35,747 nucleotides of DNA from Desulfovibrio sp. DV. GTDB taxonomy: Bacteria > Desulfobacterota > Desulfovibrionia > Desulfovibrionales > Desulfovibrionaceae. Shown here in pieces: positions 1 through 8,159 of this stretch. Position 1 is the stretch's first letter. Each line of letters begins with the position of its first letter. The notes under the pieces are model-generated. The model made no database searches. It was not told where the DNA came from and saw nothing but the letters and a program-made list of their open reading frames with translations. Both the position numbers and the translations under genes were made by a program. The stretch covers positions 1 through 35,747 of the forward strand of contig NZ_MLBG01000037.1 of the NCBI RefSeq assembly GCF_001936595.1, read 5' to 3'.

Positions 1-39
1 GGGATTCCAAAGGGCTCAGCCCTTTGGCCGCCGGAGGCA
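1..39 (-). repeat. Dispersed palindromic repeat, module 1
   Basis: Read on the minus strand this is TGCCTCCGGCGG followed by a perfect 10-bp inverted repeat (plus-strand arms CCAAAGGGCT at 7-16 and AGCCCTTTGG at 18-27) and AATCCC. It lies 43 bases past the stop of the minus-strand LOG-domain gene. The interval between (40-81) is purine-rich on that strand. The same arrangement follows the genes ending at 3810 and 22541. A role in transcription termination or mRNA 3'-end protection is possible, but there is no U-tract. Confidence 0.75.
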
Positions 40-81
40 TCTTCTGCCTTCAGCCCTCTGCCTTTCCCCTCTTCTGCCTCT

Positions 82-2349
82 CTATTCCCCTTCCAACGCC
101 TCTTCAATATAAGGCGCAATGGGCACGCCGGCCTTTTTGAGATTGTCCCGGGCAAAGCGCACCCGGCTTTGGGCGATGCCGCGTTCGCGCCAATAGGCGG
201 CCGGGTCGTCCACAAAGGCGGCCATGATGGCGTAGCCCTCTTCGTAGGTTCCGACCTCGTGGCAGCAATTGACCACCCAGCGCGGCCCAAGCGGGCCGAG
301 GGTGTGGCCGCCGCCGGCCAAGTCGCTGCTCAGGGTCTGGAACTGCTGGATGGTCTGCCGCCAAAACGGCTCGCCGTTCGGGCCAAGGCCCACCGGGTCG
401 ATGAAGATGTAGGGGGCGGGCAGGCACTGCCCGATCTTTAAAAAGGTGAGCGCCATGTTCACTTCGTAGCTGGTGCCGAAACCGCCGAGATTAAAGATCT
501 TAAAGAGCGAACGCCGGTCCAGGATGTCTTGCCGGGTGTTCATGGCCAGGTTGGTGAACTGGGCCACGGCTTCGGGCTCGAAATTGGGGATCTGGCCGAT
601 TTCCTCGGCGTCGATGCCAACGCCCAGGCGGAATATGCCAAGGGCAGCGGCCGCGTCGTCGACAATACGCATGACCCCCGGCCCCGAGCCATGGGCCACG
701 GCAAAGCCCTCGCCCAGGCGCGGATGGTCGCGCATCTTTTTCAAAAAGGCGGCAATGGGTTCGGCCAGGACCGGTCCCAGGACGTCGCAGGCCGAACCGA
801 ACATGGCCATGGTGGTGTGGATGCGCGGCAGATGTTCGCGCCCCTCGCGGGTCACCCACAGGCCCCGGAAAAACTCGCGCATCTGGGACTGGCCGTTGAA
901 CTCAAGCAGCAGATAAAACCGCATCCCCTCGCCCTCAAGGCGCACGAGCTCCTCGTAAAGCGTCTGGTCCATGCGGAAAAAGGGCGGCCGGCAGGCCTTG
1001 CCCGGAGCGCAGCCCATGCCCCGCGCCGCCACCACGCCGATGCCGTTTCGCTTGAGCACCCGGAGCGTGTCGGCCGGCGGCACCGCGTCGGCCACAAAGA
1101 CCTTGGACAGCTTCTGCTCGCCGCCGACGTACTTGAGGTCGTCGAGAAACGGGCGCATCCGCTTGGGAATCTCCTCGCCCTCAAGGACTCCCTCCGGGAC
1201 ATTGCCCCGGGCGTATTCGTACACCAGCCGCCACTGGAATTCCCGCAGCCACACGCCCTCCTCCTGCTCCCAGGGGATGGTGATCATCTTGCCGGGCATG
1301 AGGATGCGGCCGTAGATGCCGCCGTCGCCAGGATCGTCGGTCACTTCGTCAAAAAGCGCCCGGCTGGCCACGGGATTGAAGATGTCGGTCAGGTCGGCGA
1401 AATCGACTCCGGCAGCCAGCACCTCCCGGCTGCGGCCGGGAATGAGCACCCGCTCGGCCAGCCGGGCCACCCGCGCATCCGGCGGATAGAGCCGCAGGCG
1501 CACGGCCATGCCGTCCGTTTGCGCCGCCGCCTCGCCGGAGTTGTAGAGTTCCACCTGGCGCGGCGTGCTGATGCCCGTGGTGCGAATGCCGTCGAGCAGG
1601 CGCGAGGCCAGATGGAAGACGCCGTCGCGGTTGGTGGCGCGCTCCAGAAAGGCGGTAAACGGGCCCAGGGCGATATGCACGGCCCCGACCATGAAATCCT
1701 TGGCCGCCAGGGCGGCCGGCAGGCCGGTCGGGGCCAGACTCTGGAAAATACCCAGGCCGTGCTTGCCCTTGACCACCATCTCGGCAAAATTGCGTCCCAC
1801 GCCGAGCAGCCGTGAGGACAGGACATAGCGCAGGTCTTCCAGCACGATCTCCACCACCCCGTCCTCGGCCACGCTGTGGCGCAGGGGGAGCAGGAGCCAG
1901 CCCCGCTCGATGGCCTCGGCAATCTCGGCCCGGCCGACGGCCGGCCCCCGGGGGATGAAAAGCCGCCCGAAATCCACGCCGCCATCGCAGCAAAGCCCGC
2001 GCAGATCAGCCAGGGACTCGGCCAGTACGGCGTTTAGGGCGGTCACGGCCACCGGCAGCTCCACGGTGCGGGCGCTGTCGGACACCTGCGGGGCGTCGCC
2101 GGTCAGATGGATGTCCAGGCCGATGCGCGAATGGCCGCTGCGGCCACTTATGTCCATGAAATCGGTCAGCGGCCGGGACTCCCGGGCAGCCCGATCGCGC
2201 AGATCGCGCACAAGGCCGCGCAAGGCGTCGCTGGTATGGGAAAAGCGCATGAGGCCAAAGGCCTGGGGCGCGGCCAGATCCTCGTTGTAGCGGATGTCGC
2301 CGATATCGACGAGCTGTCCATCGCCGGTCAGAAGCGGGGATACGGTCAT
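82..2349 (-). CDS. LOG-family nucleotide-binding domain protein with a long uncharacterised N-terminal region
   Basis: A 755-residue protein whose last third resembles the LOG/TIGR00730 Rossmann-like fold. It shows GSGPGVM at about 554-560 (compare the family's GGGPG-[IV]-M) and GGFGTSYE at 622-629 (compare PGGxGTxxE, which includes the catalytic Glu of cytokinin-activating phosphoribohydrolases). Stand-alone LOG proteins are about 180-250 residues, so roughly 500 N-terminal residues are extra, and I recognise no domain in them. No signal peptide or membrane segment is visible, so it is probably cytoplasmic. Nucleoside-monophosphate phosphoribohydrolase activity is inference from the C-terminal motif only. 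It is transcribed away from the HDOD gene, with a strong inverted repeat in its leader, and is followed by a palindromic repeat. Confidence 0.75.
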   Translation of the reverse strand: MTVSPLLTGDGQLVDIGDIRYNEDLAAPQAFGLMRFSHTSDALRGLVRDLRDRAARESRPLTDFMDISGRSGHSRIGLDIHLTGDAPQVSDSARTVELPVAVTALNAVLAESLADLRGLCCDGGVDFGRLFIPRGPAVGRAEIAEAIERGWLLLPLRHSVAEDGVVEIVLEDLRYVLSSRLLGVGRNFAEMVVKGKHGLGIFQSLAPTGLPAALAAKDFMVGAVHIALGPFTAFLERATNRDGVFHLASRLLDGIRTTGISTPRQVELYNSGEAAAQTDGMAVRLRLYPPDARVARLAERVLIPGRSREVLAAGVDFADLTDIFNPVASRALFDEVTDDPGDGGIYGRILMPGKMITIPWEQEEGVWLREFQWRLVYEYARGNVPEGVLEGEEIPKRMRPFLDDLKYVGGEQKLSKVFVADAVPPADTLRVLKRNGIGVVAARGMGCAPGKACRPPFFRMDQTLYEELVRLEGEGMRFYLLLEFNGQSQMREFFRGLWVTREGREHLPRIHTTMAMFGSACDVLGPVLAEPIAAFLKKMRDHPRLGEGFAVAHGSGPGVMRIVDDAAAALGIFRLGVGIDAEEIGQIPNFEPEAVAQFTNLAMNTRQDILDRRSLFKIFNLGGFGTSYEVNMALTFLKIGQCLPAPYIFIDPVGLGPNGEPFWRQTIQQFQTLSSDLAGGGHTLGPLGPRWVVNCCHEVGTYEEGYAIMAAFVDDPAAYWRERGIAQSRVRFARDNLKKAGVPIAPYIEEALEGE

Positions 2350-2378
2350 GATGCCTCCAGACGGCCCTTATAGGCCAA

Positions 2379-2410
2379 CGGGCTGCCCGGGGGAACCCCC
2401 GGGCAGCCCG
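2379..2410. repeat. 15-bp perfect inverted repeat in a divergent intergenic region
   Basis: The arms CGGGCTGCCCGGGGG (2379-2393) and CCCCCGGGCAGCCCG (2396-2410) are perfect reverse complements separated by AA. The repeat begins 30 bases upstream of the LOG-gene start and 171 bases before the HDOD-gene start. It has no U-tract and sits in a leader, not after a gene. It could be an operator, a cruciform or a 5'-leader hairpin on the LOG transcript. The remaining 2411-2580 holds nothing else that I can support. Confidence 0.7.
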
Positions 2411-2580
2411 GACAGCCCAGATGGCCGGGACATACCGGACAGCCAGGCGGCCGGGGATTGCGCCATGGCTCTTGCCGGGTCGGCGTGGCGCTGGTAAAGC
2501 TCGGCAACGGCTGACTTTCCCGGGATCCGCCCGAAGCCCATCTTCCGCCGTCGGCCAAGGGGCCGGCAAAGAGACGGCCT

Positions 2581-3810
2581 ATGCCCACCATTCCCTTTTC
2601 CCAGATCCGGGCCGGCATGGTGCTCGCCGCCGAGATCGAAAGCCCCGACGGCCGCTACCGGCTTCCGGCCGGCACGGTGCTGGCCGAAAGCCACCTCAAG
2701 TGGCTGCGCGGCTGGCGTATCCGTGAAATCGAGGCCACTTCGGATTCAGCGGCAGCAACATCCCCGGCAGTCCCGGCCGAACCGGCCGACACGCCCGAAG
2801 AAGCGGTGCGGCGGCGTTTCGCCCCACTGCCGGCCGATGAACCCCTGACCATTGCCCTGACCGAATTGGCCCTGGCCCGGGCCGAGGCCCTGGCTGCCGT
2901 GCGCCCGGTGCGCCCGCCGGCCTGCGGCCGCGAAAGCCTGGTCAATCTGCCGAGCCCCGAAGCCATCCTGGCGGCCGATCCGATCCTCGTCTCCCTGCCC
3001 GAAGTCTTCATGCGCATCCGCGAGGTGTTAAGCGACCCGGCCTCCACCGTGGAAGAGGCCTCCGCCGTCATCAGCAAGGACCCAAGCCTCACGGCCAAGC
3101 TTTTAAAGCTCGTCAACAGCGCCTTTTACGCCCGCACCCTGCGCGTTTCCGGCGGCCTGCCCCCAGGCCCGGTGGACACCCTGTCCCGGGCGGTCATGCT
3201 CCTTGGCCTAAACCAGCTCTCCACCCTGGCCATGGGCGTTTCCGTCATGCCGCTTTTCAAGGACATCCCGGCCGGCTGCATCGACATGCGCCAGTTCTGG
3301 CGGCATTCCATCGGGGTGGGGCTGGTGGCCAAACTGCTGGCTGTCAGGATGCACGACCCCAGTCCGGAGCGGTTTTTCGTGGCCGGACTGCTCCACGATA
3401 TCGGCCGGCTGGTGCTCTACAAGCAGGTGCCGGAGGCGGCCGGGGCCGTGCTCGCCGCAGCCGCGGCTTCAGGACGCCATCTGGTTGCGGTGGAGCAGGA
3501 ACTGTTCGGCTTCGACCATGGGGAGCTTGGCGGGATGCTCCTTCGCAAGTGGCGCTTTCCCGAAAGCCTGGAGCAGGCCGTGTGGCGGCATCACGCCCCG
3601 GTGTCCGGCGAGGTGCCGCAGGAGCCGTCCATTGTCTGCGTGGCCGACATGATCGCCGGCGCAGTCCTGCCCGGCACCAGCGGCGAGCGCCTCGTGCCCC
3701 GCTACGACCCCGCCGCCTGGAACGCGGTCGGCCTCACTCCGGCCGATCTGCCCGAGCTGGTGGAAACGGCCGAAGCCCACTTCGAGGTCATCTGCGCCAT
3801 GTTCGCCTAG
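2581..3810 (+). CDS. HDOD-domain signalling protein
   Basis: A 409-residue soluble protein. Residues 1-55 form a short N-terminal region (IRAGMVLAAEI... followed by a glycine/proline-poor segment) that resembles the small domain preceding HD domains in other signalling proteins. About 55-115 is an Ala/Pro-rich linker. The HDOD domain runs from about 138 to 345: it has the characteristic LLKLVNSAFY segment, and an HDIG motif at 272-275 in LLHDIGRLVLY. HDOD proteins are related to HD phosphohydrolases but usually lack catalytic activity, and act in stress, motility or regulatory complexes. No GGDEF or EAL domain is attached. It is a single gene divergent from the LOG-domain gene, and a palindromic repeat follows its stop. 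Confidence 0.88.
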   Translation: MPTIPFSQIRAGMVLAAEIESPDGRYRLPAGTVLAESHLKWLRGWRIREIEATSDSAAATSPAVPAEPADTPEEAVRRRFAPLPADEPLTIALTELALARAEALAAVRPVRPPACGRESLVNLPSPEAILAADPILVSLPEVFMRIREVLSDPASTVEEASAVISKDPSLTAKLLKLVNSAFYARTLRVSGGLPPGPVDTLSRAVMLLGLNQLSTLAMGVSVMPLFKDIPAGCIDMRQFWRHSIGVGLVAKLLAVRMHDPSPERFFVAGLLHDIGRLVLYKQVPEAAGAVLAAAAASGRHLVAVEQELFGFDHGELGGMLLRKWRFPESLEQAVWRHHAPVSGEVPQEPSIVCVADMIAGAVLPGTSGERLVPRYDPAAWNAVGLTPADLPELVETAEAHFEVICAMFA

Positions 3811-3839
3811 GCGGAGGAGAAAGAGAAGAAGAGGAAGAG

Positions 3840-3989
3840 TGCCTCCGGCGGCAAGGCTGAAGCCCTTTGGAATCCCGCCTGGAGAGAGATTGCTCGGACC
3901 GGGCAGGAGGCCAGGGCGATGCGCGGAAGTGGAAAAAAGACGGAAAAGCTTCGACGCCCGGGGATGATCCCCAGCCCCCTGCAAAGGGG
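3840..3989 (+). repeat. Dispersed palindromic repeat, modules 1 and 2
   Basis: Module 1 (3840-3876) is TGCCTCCGGCGG followed by a degenerate hairpin ending in CCCTTTGGAATCCC. Module 2 (3957-3989) is GGGGATGATCCCC (3960-3972) followed by CCCCTGCAAAGGGG. A purine-rich tract (about 3812-3839) links the HDOD stop codon to module 1. The 80 bases between modules and 3990-4095 contain no recognisable gene. The repeat lies between convergent genes, in the orientation of the HDOD gene. Confidence 0.78.
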
Positions 3990-4095
3990 AAAAATCCAAC
4001 TGGATGGTTTGCTCTTGGGTGAAATCCGGCCGGCCGGAAGCATGGCAGGTTGCCCTTGACGGCAACACCGTTGCTCCGGCGGCCGGACAATGCTC

Positions 4096-4596
4096 TCAGT
4101 TGTCCCGGCTGTGGTCCCGGCGGTAGGCGGCGGCCTTCTCCAGGCTCGCCTGCCGGCGGCGCTCCTCGGCATCGGCCAGCCGGCGGCAGGTCTCGGCGGC
4201 GGCATCGGCCCCGTCAAGTCCGGCCGGCAGGTTGCAGGCCGCCAGATCCTCGGCCATCTGCTTCTCCATGCGCTCGGATTCCAAAAACATCACATAGGCC
4301 AGGGCCAGGGCAGCCTCGTTTTCGGCGCTGCCGTCGCACAACTCCGCCACCTGGACATGGGGCACGGTCTCAAGCAGACGGGAAACGAACATGCCCACCC
4401 ACTTCTCGGTCAGCGCCGGCGGCAGGGGCGGGGCGGCCTCCGCAATGATGCCGGCAGCGTCAGGCCCAAGATCGGGCCGGGACAGGCCGACAAAGGCGGA
4501 AAGGGCCTCGACCCGGCCGGCGTCGTCGGTGCGGGCGATGCGGGCCAGCAGAATATCCCGGGCTTTGCGGCCCAGGCGTTCGACCTGTTCGGTCAT
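4096..4596 (-). CDS. Conserved-looking hypothetical soluble protein
   Basis: A 166-residue protein that I do not recognise. It is acidic/alanine-rich with long predicted helices, no signal peptide and no membrane segment. The last 60 residues (ESERMEKQMAEDL..., LADAEERRRQ) look coiled-coil-like. Its ATG overlaps the stop of the upstream membrane protein gene by four bases (ATGA), so the two are an operon and probably translationally coupled. A cytoplasmic partner of that membrane protein is a reasonable guess, but nothing in the sequence identifies the function. Confidence 0.75.
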   Translation of the reverse strand: MTEQVERLGRKARDILLARIARTDDAGRVEALSAFVGLSRPDLGPDAAGIIAEAAPPLPPALTEKWVGMFVSRLLETVPHVQVAELCDGSAENEAALALAYVMFLESERMEKQMAEDLAACNLPAGLDGADAAAETCRRLADAEERRRQASLEKAAAYRRDHSRDN

Positions 4597-5366
4597 GGGG
4601 CGTCCTTGTCGGCGTCGGACTCCCCGGGCGGCAGCACGTCGATGACGCGACCGGGCAGGACGTTGCCGTGTTCGCCGATGGTGCGGCCATCGGCGGCGAT
4701 GTGCTTGCGGTTGTCAACAATGACGATGCCGGTGCGCTCCAGCACCTCGCGCCGAAACGCGTATTCCTCATGCATCCGCCGGGTCTTGTAAAGAAACCAC
4801 ATGCGCACGAGATAGGTGAGGCACCAGGCCGCCACCAGCCCGGCCATGACCCAGGGGGCAATGACCTCGACGTGGTCGCCGATGCGCAAAATGGCCTGGA
4901 TGACGGCGTCGAGGTAGTACAGGGCCGCGCCGACGAGGATCATGCCGCCAAGGAGAATGATGGACGGCAACCCCCGGGACAGGGCGATAAGCCGGCGCAG
5001 GCGCTCGGGCATATAGCGCATCTGCTCCTCGTCCATGCTCGGGTCGCCCCGAAAGATGCGGGTAAAGCCCATGCCGATGATGTTGACCACCAGCATGATG
5101 GCCACCGGGGCCAGGATCAGGGCCACGGCGTAGGGAATCCAGGGGAACTGGAACTCGATGCTGCCGTCGGGCAGTTTCTGCGACCTGATGATTCCGTAGC
5201 ACACGGCTGCGATGGTGACGGCAAACTCCACCAGGATGATCCCGATGGACAGAAACGTCATGAGGTTCTTTTTTTCCCTGTCCGTCAGCGACAGGCCCAG
5301 ACTGCCCAGGGAGCCGGAAGCGCCCTTCTTGGCGTCGGTGGTCTCGGTGTCTTGCGGGTTATCCAT
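4593..5366 (-). CDS. Four-helix membrane protein of unknown function
   Basis: A 257-residue protein. The start is taken at the ATG at 5366 (MDNPQDTETT); the frame is open for 47 codons further upstream, but that stretch is Ser/Ala/Pro-rich and looks non-coding. After an acidic N-terminus of about 40 residues there are four hydrophobic segments: about 43-68, 77-103, 134-160 and 168-192. A cytoplasmic-looking tail follows, with RREVLERTGIVIVDN and a small domain ending in the LPGRVIDVLPPG segment. No catalytic or transport motif is recognisable. It is the first gene of a two-gene operon with the gene at 4096-4596. Confidence 0.75.
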   Translation of the reverse strand: MDNPQDTETTDAKKGASGSLGSLGLSLTDREKKNLMTFLSIGIILVEFAVTIAAVCYGIIRSQKLPDGSIEFQFPWIPYAVALILAPVAIMLVVNIIGMGFTRIFRGDPSMDEEQMRYMPERLRRLIALSRGLPSIILLGGMILVGAALYYLDAVIQAILRIGDHVEVIAPWVMAGLVAAWCLTYLVRMWFLYKTRRMHEEYAFRREVLERTGIVIVDNRKHIAADGRTIGEHGNVLPGRVIDVLPPGESDADKDAP

Positions 5367-5719
5367 AAAAGATCTGTGCCGCCTTTGGTCGCGAAATCCG
5401 GCGCTCCAGCTTCCGGCCGGCCGGGCCGAAGCCGATGGCGGACGCAAGGCAGAAGACGACGGAGACGAGGTTGCGGGGGATGCCGGGGTGGATGCGGCCT
5501 GGATCAAAACGAGCGGACGCCCCGGGGCGCATTGCCAGCCGGGACGTCATCCTCGGCGTCGTCCTGCGACGCCTTTGCATGGCGCTTTGTCCCATTCGTT
5601 TCTCGACACCCCGACCAACACATGAGGTAAGGCCAAACCAGCGAGATGGCAAGTCCCAACACCGCTCGGACCGTGTCCCAAACCCCTGGCCGGCGACCCG
5701 GCAGGAGGTGTTTTACGCA
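5367..5719. other. Intergenic region without recognisable genes
   Basis: This is the first part of the 444-base gap between the divergent membrane-protein and LysM genes. I see no RNA gene, repeat or convincing ORF. It should contain the leftward promoter of the membrane-protein operon, but I cannot place one with confidence. Confidence 0.5.
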
Positions 5720-5748
5720 TTGTCAGGCCAGACGCTTTTTCTTATAAA
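5720..5748 (+). promoter_or_regulatory. Sigma-70 type promoter for the LysM gene
   Basis: TTGTCA (5720-5725), a 17-base spacer and TATAAA (5743-5748): five of six matches at each element with ideal spacing. Transcription would begin near 5755, giving a leader of about 55 bases. The leader ends in an AAGGACG ribosome-binding site in front of the ATG at 5811. Confidence 0.7.
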
Positions 5749-5810
5749 CGCGACTGAAAAATAACGAACCATTTTGCCAGACCGGCAAAACATCCATACA
5801 AAGGACGCCT

Positions 5811-6647
5811 ATGCCGCTGCCGCGCCAGTTCCTGCTTTTTGCCCTGCCGGCCTGTCTGGTCCCGGGCCTGCTCCTGGCCGCCGCCACGAGCCCGGCTCCT
5901 GTCGGCGGCCCGGTTCCCGGGGGCACCCAATACACCATCCAGCCCGGCGACACCCTCAGCCGCATCGCCCAGAAGCACGGCCTCACCCCTGACGCCCTGG
6001 CCCAGGCCAATGCCATCGACAAATCCCAGCGCATCATGGCCGGCAACGTGCTGCGCCTGCCCGTGACGCCGCCGGCCGGCGCTTCTCCCCAACCTGTTCC
6101 GTTCCAACCCGCCCCGGAAGCCAAAGCGACAGACAACAAGCCGGAGCCGGCCCAGCCCGCCCCCCTGCCGCCGGGCAAAGCCCCGGAAGCTTCTGCCGTT
6201 GCGGCTGCAAAGCGGCCACTGCCCGCCGGGCCTGCCATGCCCGCCCCAGCCGAAACACTCCCGCCGGCAGCCAAGGCCACAGTCCTGGCCAAGACCGAAA
6301 TACCGCCTGCCAAGGCCGAAGCCCCTGCCCCGCCGCCGGCCCAGGTTCCGGGGCCGGAAGAAGCGTTCGTTATCCCGGACACCCCGGCCAAACTGGCCAG
6401 CGGCGTCTACACCAATCCCGTGCTCGGCACCCTGCGCCTCAGCCAGACCGCCACAGGCCTCGCCATGACCCGGGACAACCAGACCATCGCCATGCGCCAT
6501 CTGCTCTACGGCGTCTTTGACGGTTCCGACAGCGGCGGCGCCGTGCACGGGATACGCCTGGAATTCGACAACAACGGGCAGGTCACCTCGCTGCTGTACA
6601 GTTCCGGCTCAGCCAAGGACATTCCCTTCATCCGGGCCAAAAAATGA
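5811..6647 (+). CDS. Secreted LysM-domain protein
   Basis: A 278-residue protein. Residues 1-25 are a signal peptide (hydrophobic core LLFALPACLVPGLLLA). A single LysM domain lies at about 40-84 (YTIQPGDTLSRIAQKHGLT...), which binds N-acetylglucosamine polymers such as peptidoglycan. Residues 85-180 are a Pro/Ala/Lys-rich spacer suited to spanning the cell wall. The last 95 residues form a small domain (LASGVYTNPVLGTLRLSQ..., YGVFDGSDSGGAVHGIRLEF) that I do not recognise. No hydrolase or transpeptidase motif is visible, so a periplasmic wall-binding role is more likely than catalysis. It is preceded by a good sigma-70 promoter. Confidence 0.85.
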   Translation: MPLPRQFLLFALPACLVPGLLLAAATSPAPVGGPVPGGTQYTIQPGDTLSRIAQKHGLTPDALAQANAIDKSQRIMAGNVLRLPVTPPAGASPQPVPFQPAPEAKATDNKPEPAQPAPLPPGKAPEASAVAAAKRPLPAGPAMPAPAETLPPAAKATVLAKTEIPPAKAEAPAPPPAQVPGPEEAFVIPDTPAKLASGVYTNPVLGTLRLSQTATGLAMTRDNQTIAMRHLLYGVFDGSDSGGAVHGIRLEFDNNGQVTSLLYSSGSAKDIPFIRAKK

Positions 6648-6668
6648 TGCCGGCCGGTTGTCTTCGCC

Positions 6669-6697
6669 TTGACCCTGCCACGACCGGCAGATAGTTT
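6669..6697 (+). promoter_or_regulatory. Possible sigma-70 promoter for the formyltransferase gene
   Basis: TTGACC (6669-6674), 17 bases and TAGTTT (6692-6697). The -35 element is good and the -10 is weak. It falls in the 106-base gap after the LysM gene, 57 bases before the chosen ATG at 6754. Confidence 0.4.
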
Positions 6698-6753
6698 CGG
6701 CAGCATCCTACAGGTCCGGCGCCGCAGTGCCAGACGAAACTTCGAGGTACTTC

Positions 6754-7737
6754 ATGTCCCTGACGCTTGTTCTGCTTTCCTCCAATGAAGAGGCCGCAAC
6801 CCTTCTCCAGATGCTTTCCGCCCACGGGCGAAACGTCGAGCTGCGTCACGTCATTGATTTGCCCGGCCTTCGCGCCCAGGTGGCCAACCTCGGCCCCAAT
6901 TCCCGGCTGCTCTCCTATCTGTCCAACGTCATTGTGCCGGCCGACTGTCTGGCCGCTTTTTCGCATGGGGCCTACAACATCCACCCGGCCTCGCCCGACT
7001 ATCCCGGCACAGCCCCCGAGGCCTGGGCCGCCTACGAACGGGCCGCGACCTTCGGCGCAACCTTCCACGCCATGGACGAACGCATTGACGCCGGGGCCAT
7101 CCTCGACGCCGAAATCATACCCGTCACCGGAGCCAAGGATCGTCCCGGCCTGGCCCGGGTGGCCCGGCAGGCCCTGTCCCTGCTGCTGTTGCGCATCGCG
7201 CCCCGGATCACCAGCGAGGCCCCCATCACCCCAACCCGGTCGCTGGCCTGGGGCCCGAACAAACGCACGGTCGCCGACTTCGAACGCATGTGCCGCTTGA
7301 CCCCGGACATCACCAAGGAAGAGCTGGAGCACCGGCTCCTGTGCTTCGGCCCTCCGGGACCGGTGGAATTTTCCCTGGAACTCCACGGCTGGCAGTTTGC
7401 CATGAAAGCCCCGGGCGGCATCATGGGGCATCTCGATCCGCCCCAGGCCGACCGGATGCTTGGCTGGGTGCGGGACGCGGCCGCCCCCACCGTGCGCCAG
7501 GACGTCAAGCTGACCGTGGACGGCCAGGAATTTCTGCTCACCGCCGGCGACTACCGCCCCGACGTGGCGGCGGGCGGCTTTGGCGACGGCTATTCCGGCT
7601 TTGTCTGGCTTGTGCCGCCCCAGTTTCGCGACGGCCGGCCCCACCGCATCGAAGCCACCTGCAAGGGACGCCCGGTGCCCGGCAGCCCCAGGCTGGCGGT
7701 CTTCCCCCGCCAGGAGAACCAGCAAGCCCCGGCCTGA
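6754..7737 (+). CDS. Formyltransferase-fold enzyme, substrate unknown
   Basis: A 327-residue protein. The start at ATG 6754 follows GAGG at 6744-6747; an in-frame GTG at 6727 is less likely. The N-terminal 150 residues match the formyl-transferase (GART/Fmt) fold with its catalytic set: Asn75 and His77 in YNIHPASPDYPGT, and Asp112 in MDERIDAGAIL. These reproduce the Asn-x-His...Asp spacing of N10-formyl-tetrahydrofolate-dependent enzymes. The C-terminal half (about 165-327) does not look like the tRNA-binding domain of Fmt, and a beta-rich segment there is unassigned. It is therefore unlikely to be the housekeeping Met-tRNA formyltransferase; a sugar-nucleotide or other amine substrate is possible. 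It lies 33 bases upstream of the DUF333 gene, possibly in one operon. Confidence 0.75.
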   Translation: MSLTLVLLSSNEEAATLLQMLSAHGRNVELRHVIDLPGLRAQVANLGPNSRLLSYLSNVIVPADCLAAFSHGAYNIHPASPDYPGTAPEAWAAYERAATFGATFHAMDERIDAGAILDAEIIPVTGAKDRPGLARVARQALSLLLLRIAPRITSEAPITPTRSLAWGPNKRTVADFERMCRLTPDITKEELEHRLLCFGPPGPVEFSLELHGWQFAMKAPGGIMGHLDPPQADRMLGWVRDAAAPTVRQDVKLTVDGQEFLLTAGDYRPDVAAGGFGDGYSGFVWLVPPQFRDGRPHRIEATCKGRPVPGSPRLAVFPRQENQQAPA

Positions 7738-7770
7738 TCCGGCACCCCCGGCCGGGACCACGGAGAGCTT

Positions 7771-8019
7771 ATGCGCGTTGTCTCCTCAGCCGTTATGACC
7801 GCGGTTCTGGCCGCTGCCCTGGCCGCCCCGGCTGCGGCCCAGCTTGTCGGCCTGGCCAATCCGGCCTCGACTTTTTGCGTCGCCACCGGCGGCGAACTGG
7901 TCATCGGCGACAGCGCCTCGGGCCAGACCGGAACCTGCCTCTACGCCGGCGGACTGGCCATTGAGGAATGGACGCTCTACCGCCTGGTTACCGGCGCGGC
8001 CTGGTTCCCGGACTTCTAG
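7771..8019 (+). CDS. Small secreted DUF333 protein
   Basis: An 82-residue precursor with a cleavable signal peptide (about 1-23, ending AAPAAAQ). The mature part carries the DUF333 pattern: NPASTFCVATGGELVI, then GQTGTCLYAGG and IEEWTLYR, with two cysteines that could form a disulfide. DUF333 proteins are small periplasmic or outer-membrane proteins, sometimes annotated as putative haemolysins without good evidence. A GGAGAG ribosome-binding site precedes the ATG. The gene ends convergently with the DUF362 gene; 8020-8159 between them shows no clear terminator. Confidence 0.82.
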   Translation: MRVVSSAVMTAVLAAALAAPAAAQLVGLANPASTFCVATGGELVIGDSASGQTGTCLYAGGLAIEEWTLYRLVTGAAWFPDF

Positions 8020-8159
8020 CCTCGCCGGCGGCACCGGGACGCCTGCCGGCTCCGCTCGTGTCGCGTCAAGGAAATAGTCTCTGCCTTTTTGCACGACAGT
8101 AGACCGGAATCATTCTTTTTTATTCGCGAAAACAGAGACGTTTCGTTGCGAACGCGAGG

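Noticed and set aside
529-1815. 428-codon open frame antisense to the LOG-domain gene
   Set aside because: It is His/Gly/Ala-rich without motifs, and the opposite strand carries the LOG signatures in one uninterrupted 755-residue frame.
2486-2501. Possible sigma-54 promoter before the HDOD gene (TGGCGC-N5-AAGCT)
   Set aside because: It keeps the GG and GC but lacks TT at the -12 element. In sequence of this composition such matches are expected by chance.
2346-2618. Collagen-like Gly-Pro/Cys pattern on the minus strand in the LOG-HDOD gap
   Set aside because: It arises from translating the GC-rich inverted repeat and the neighbouring GGCCGGGACA-type sequence. It has no ribosome-binding site and no continuation as a Gly-X-Y domain.
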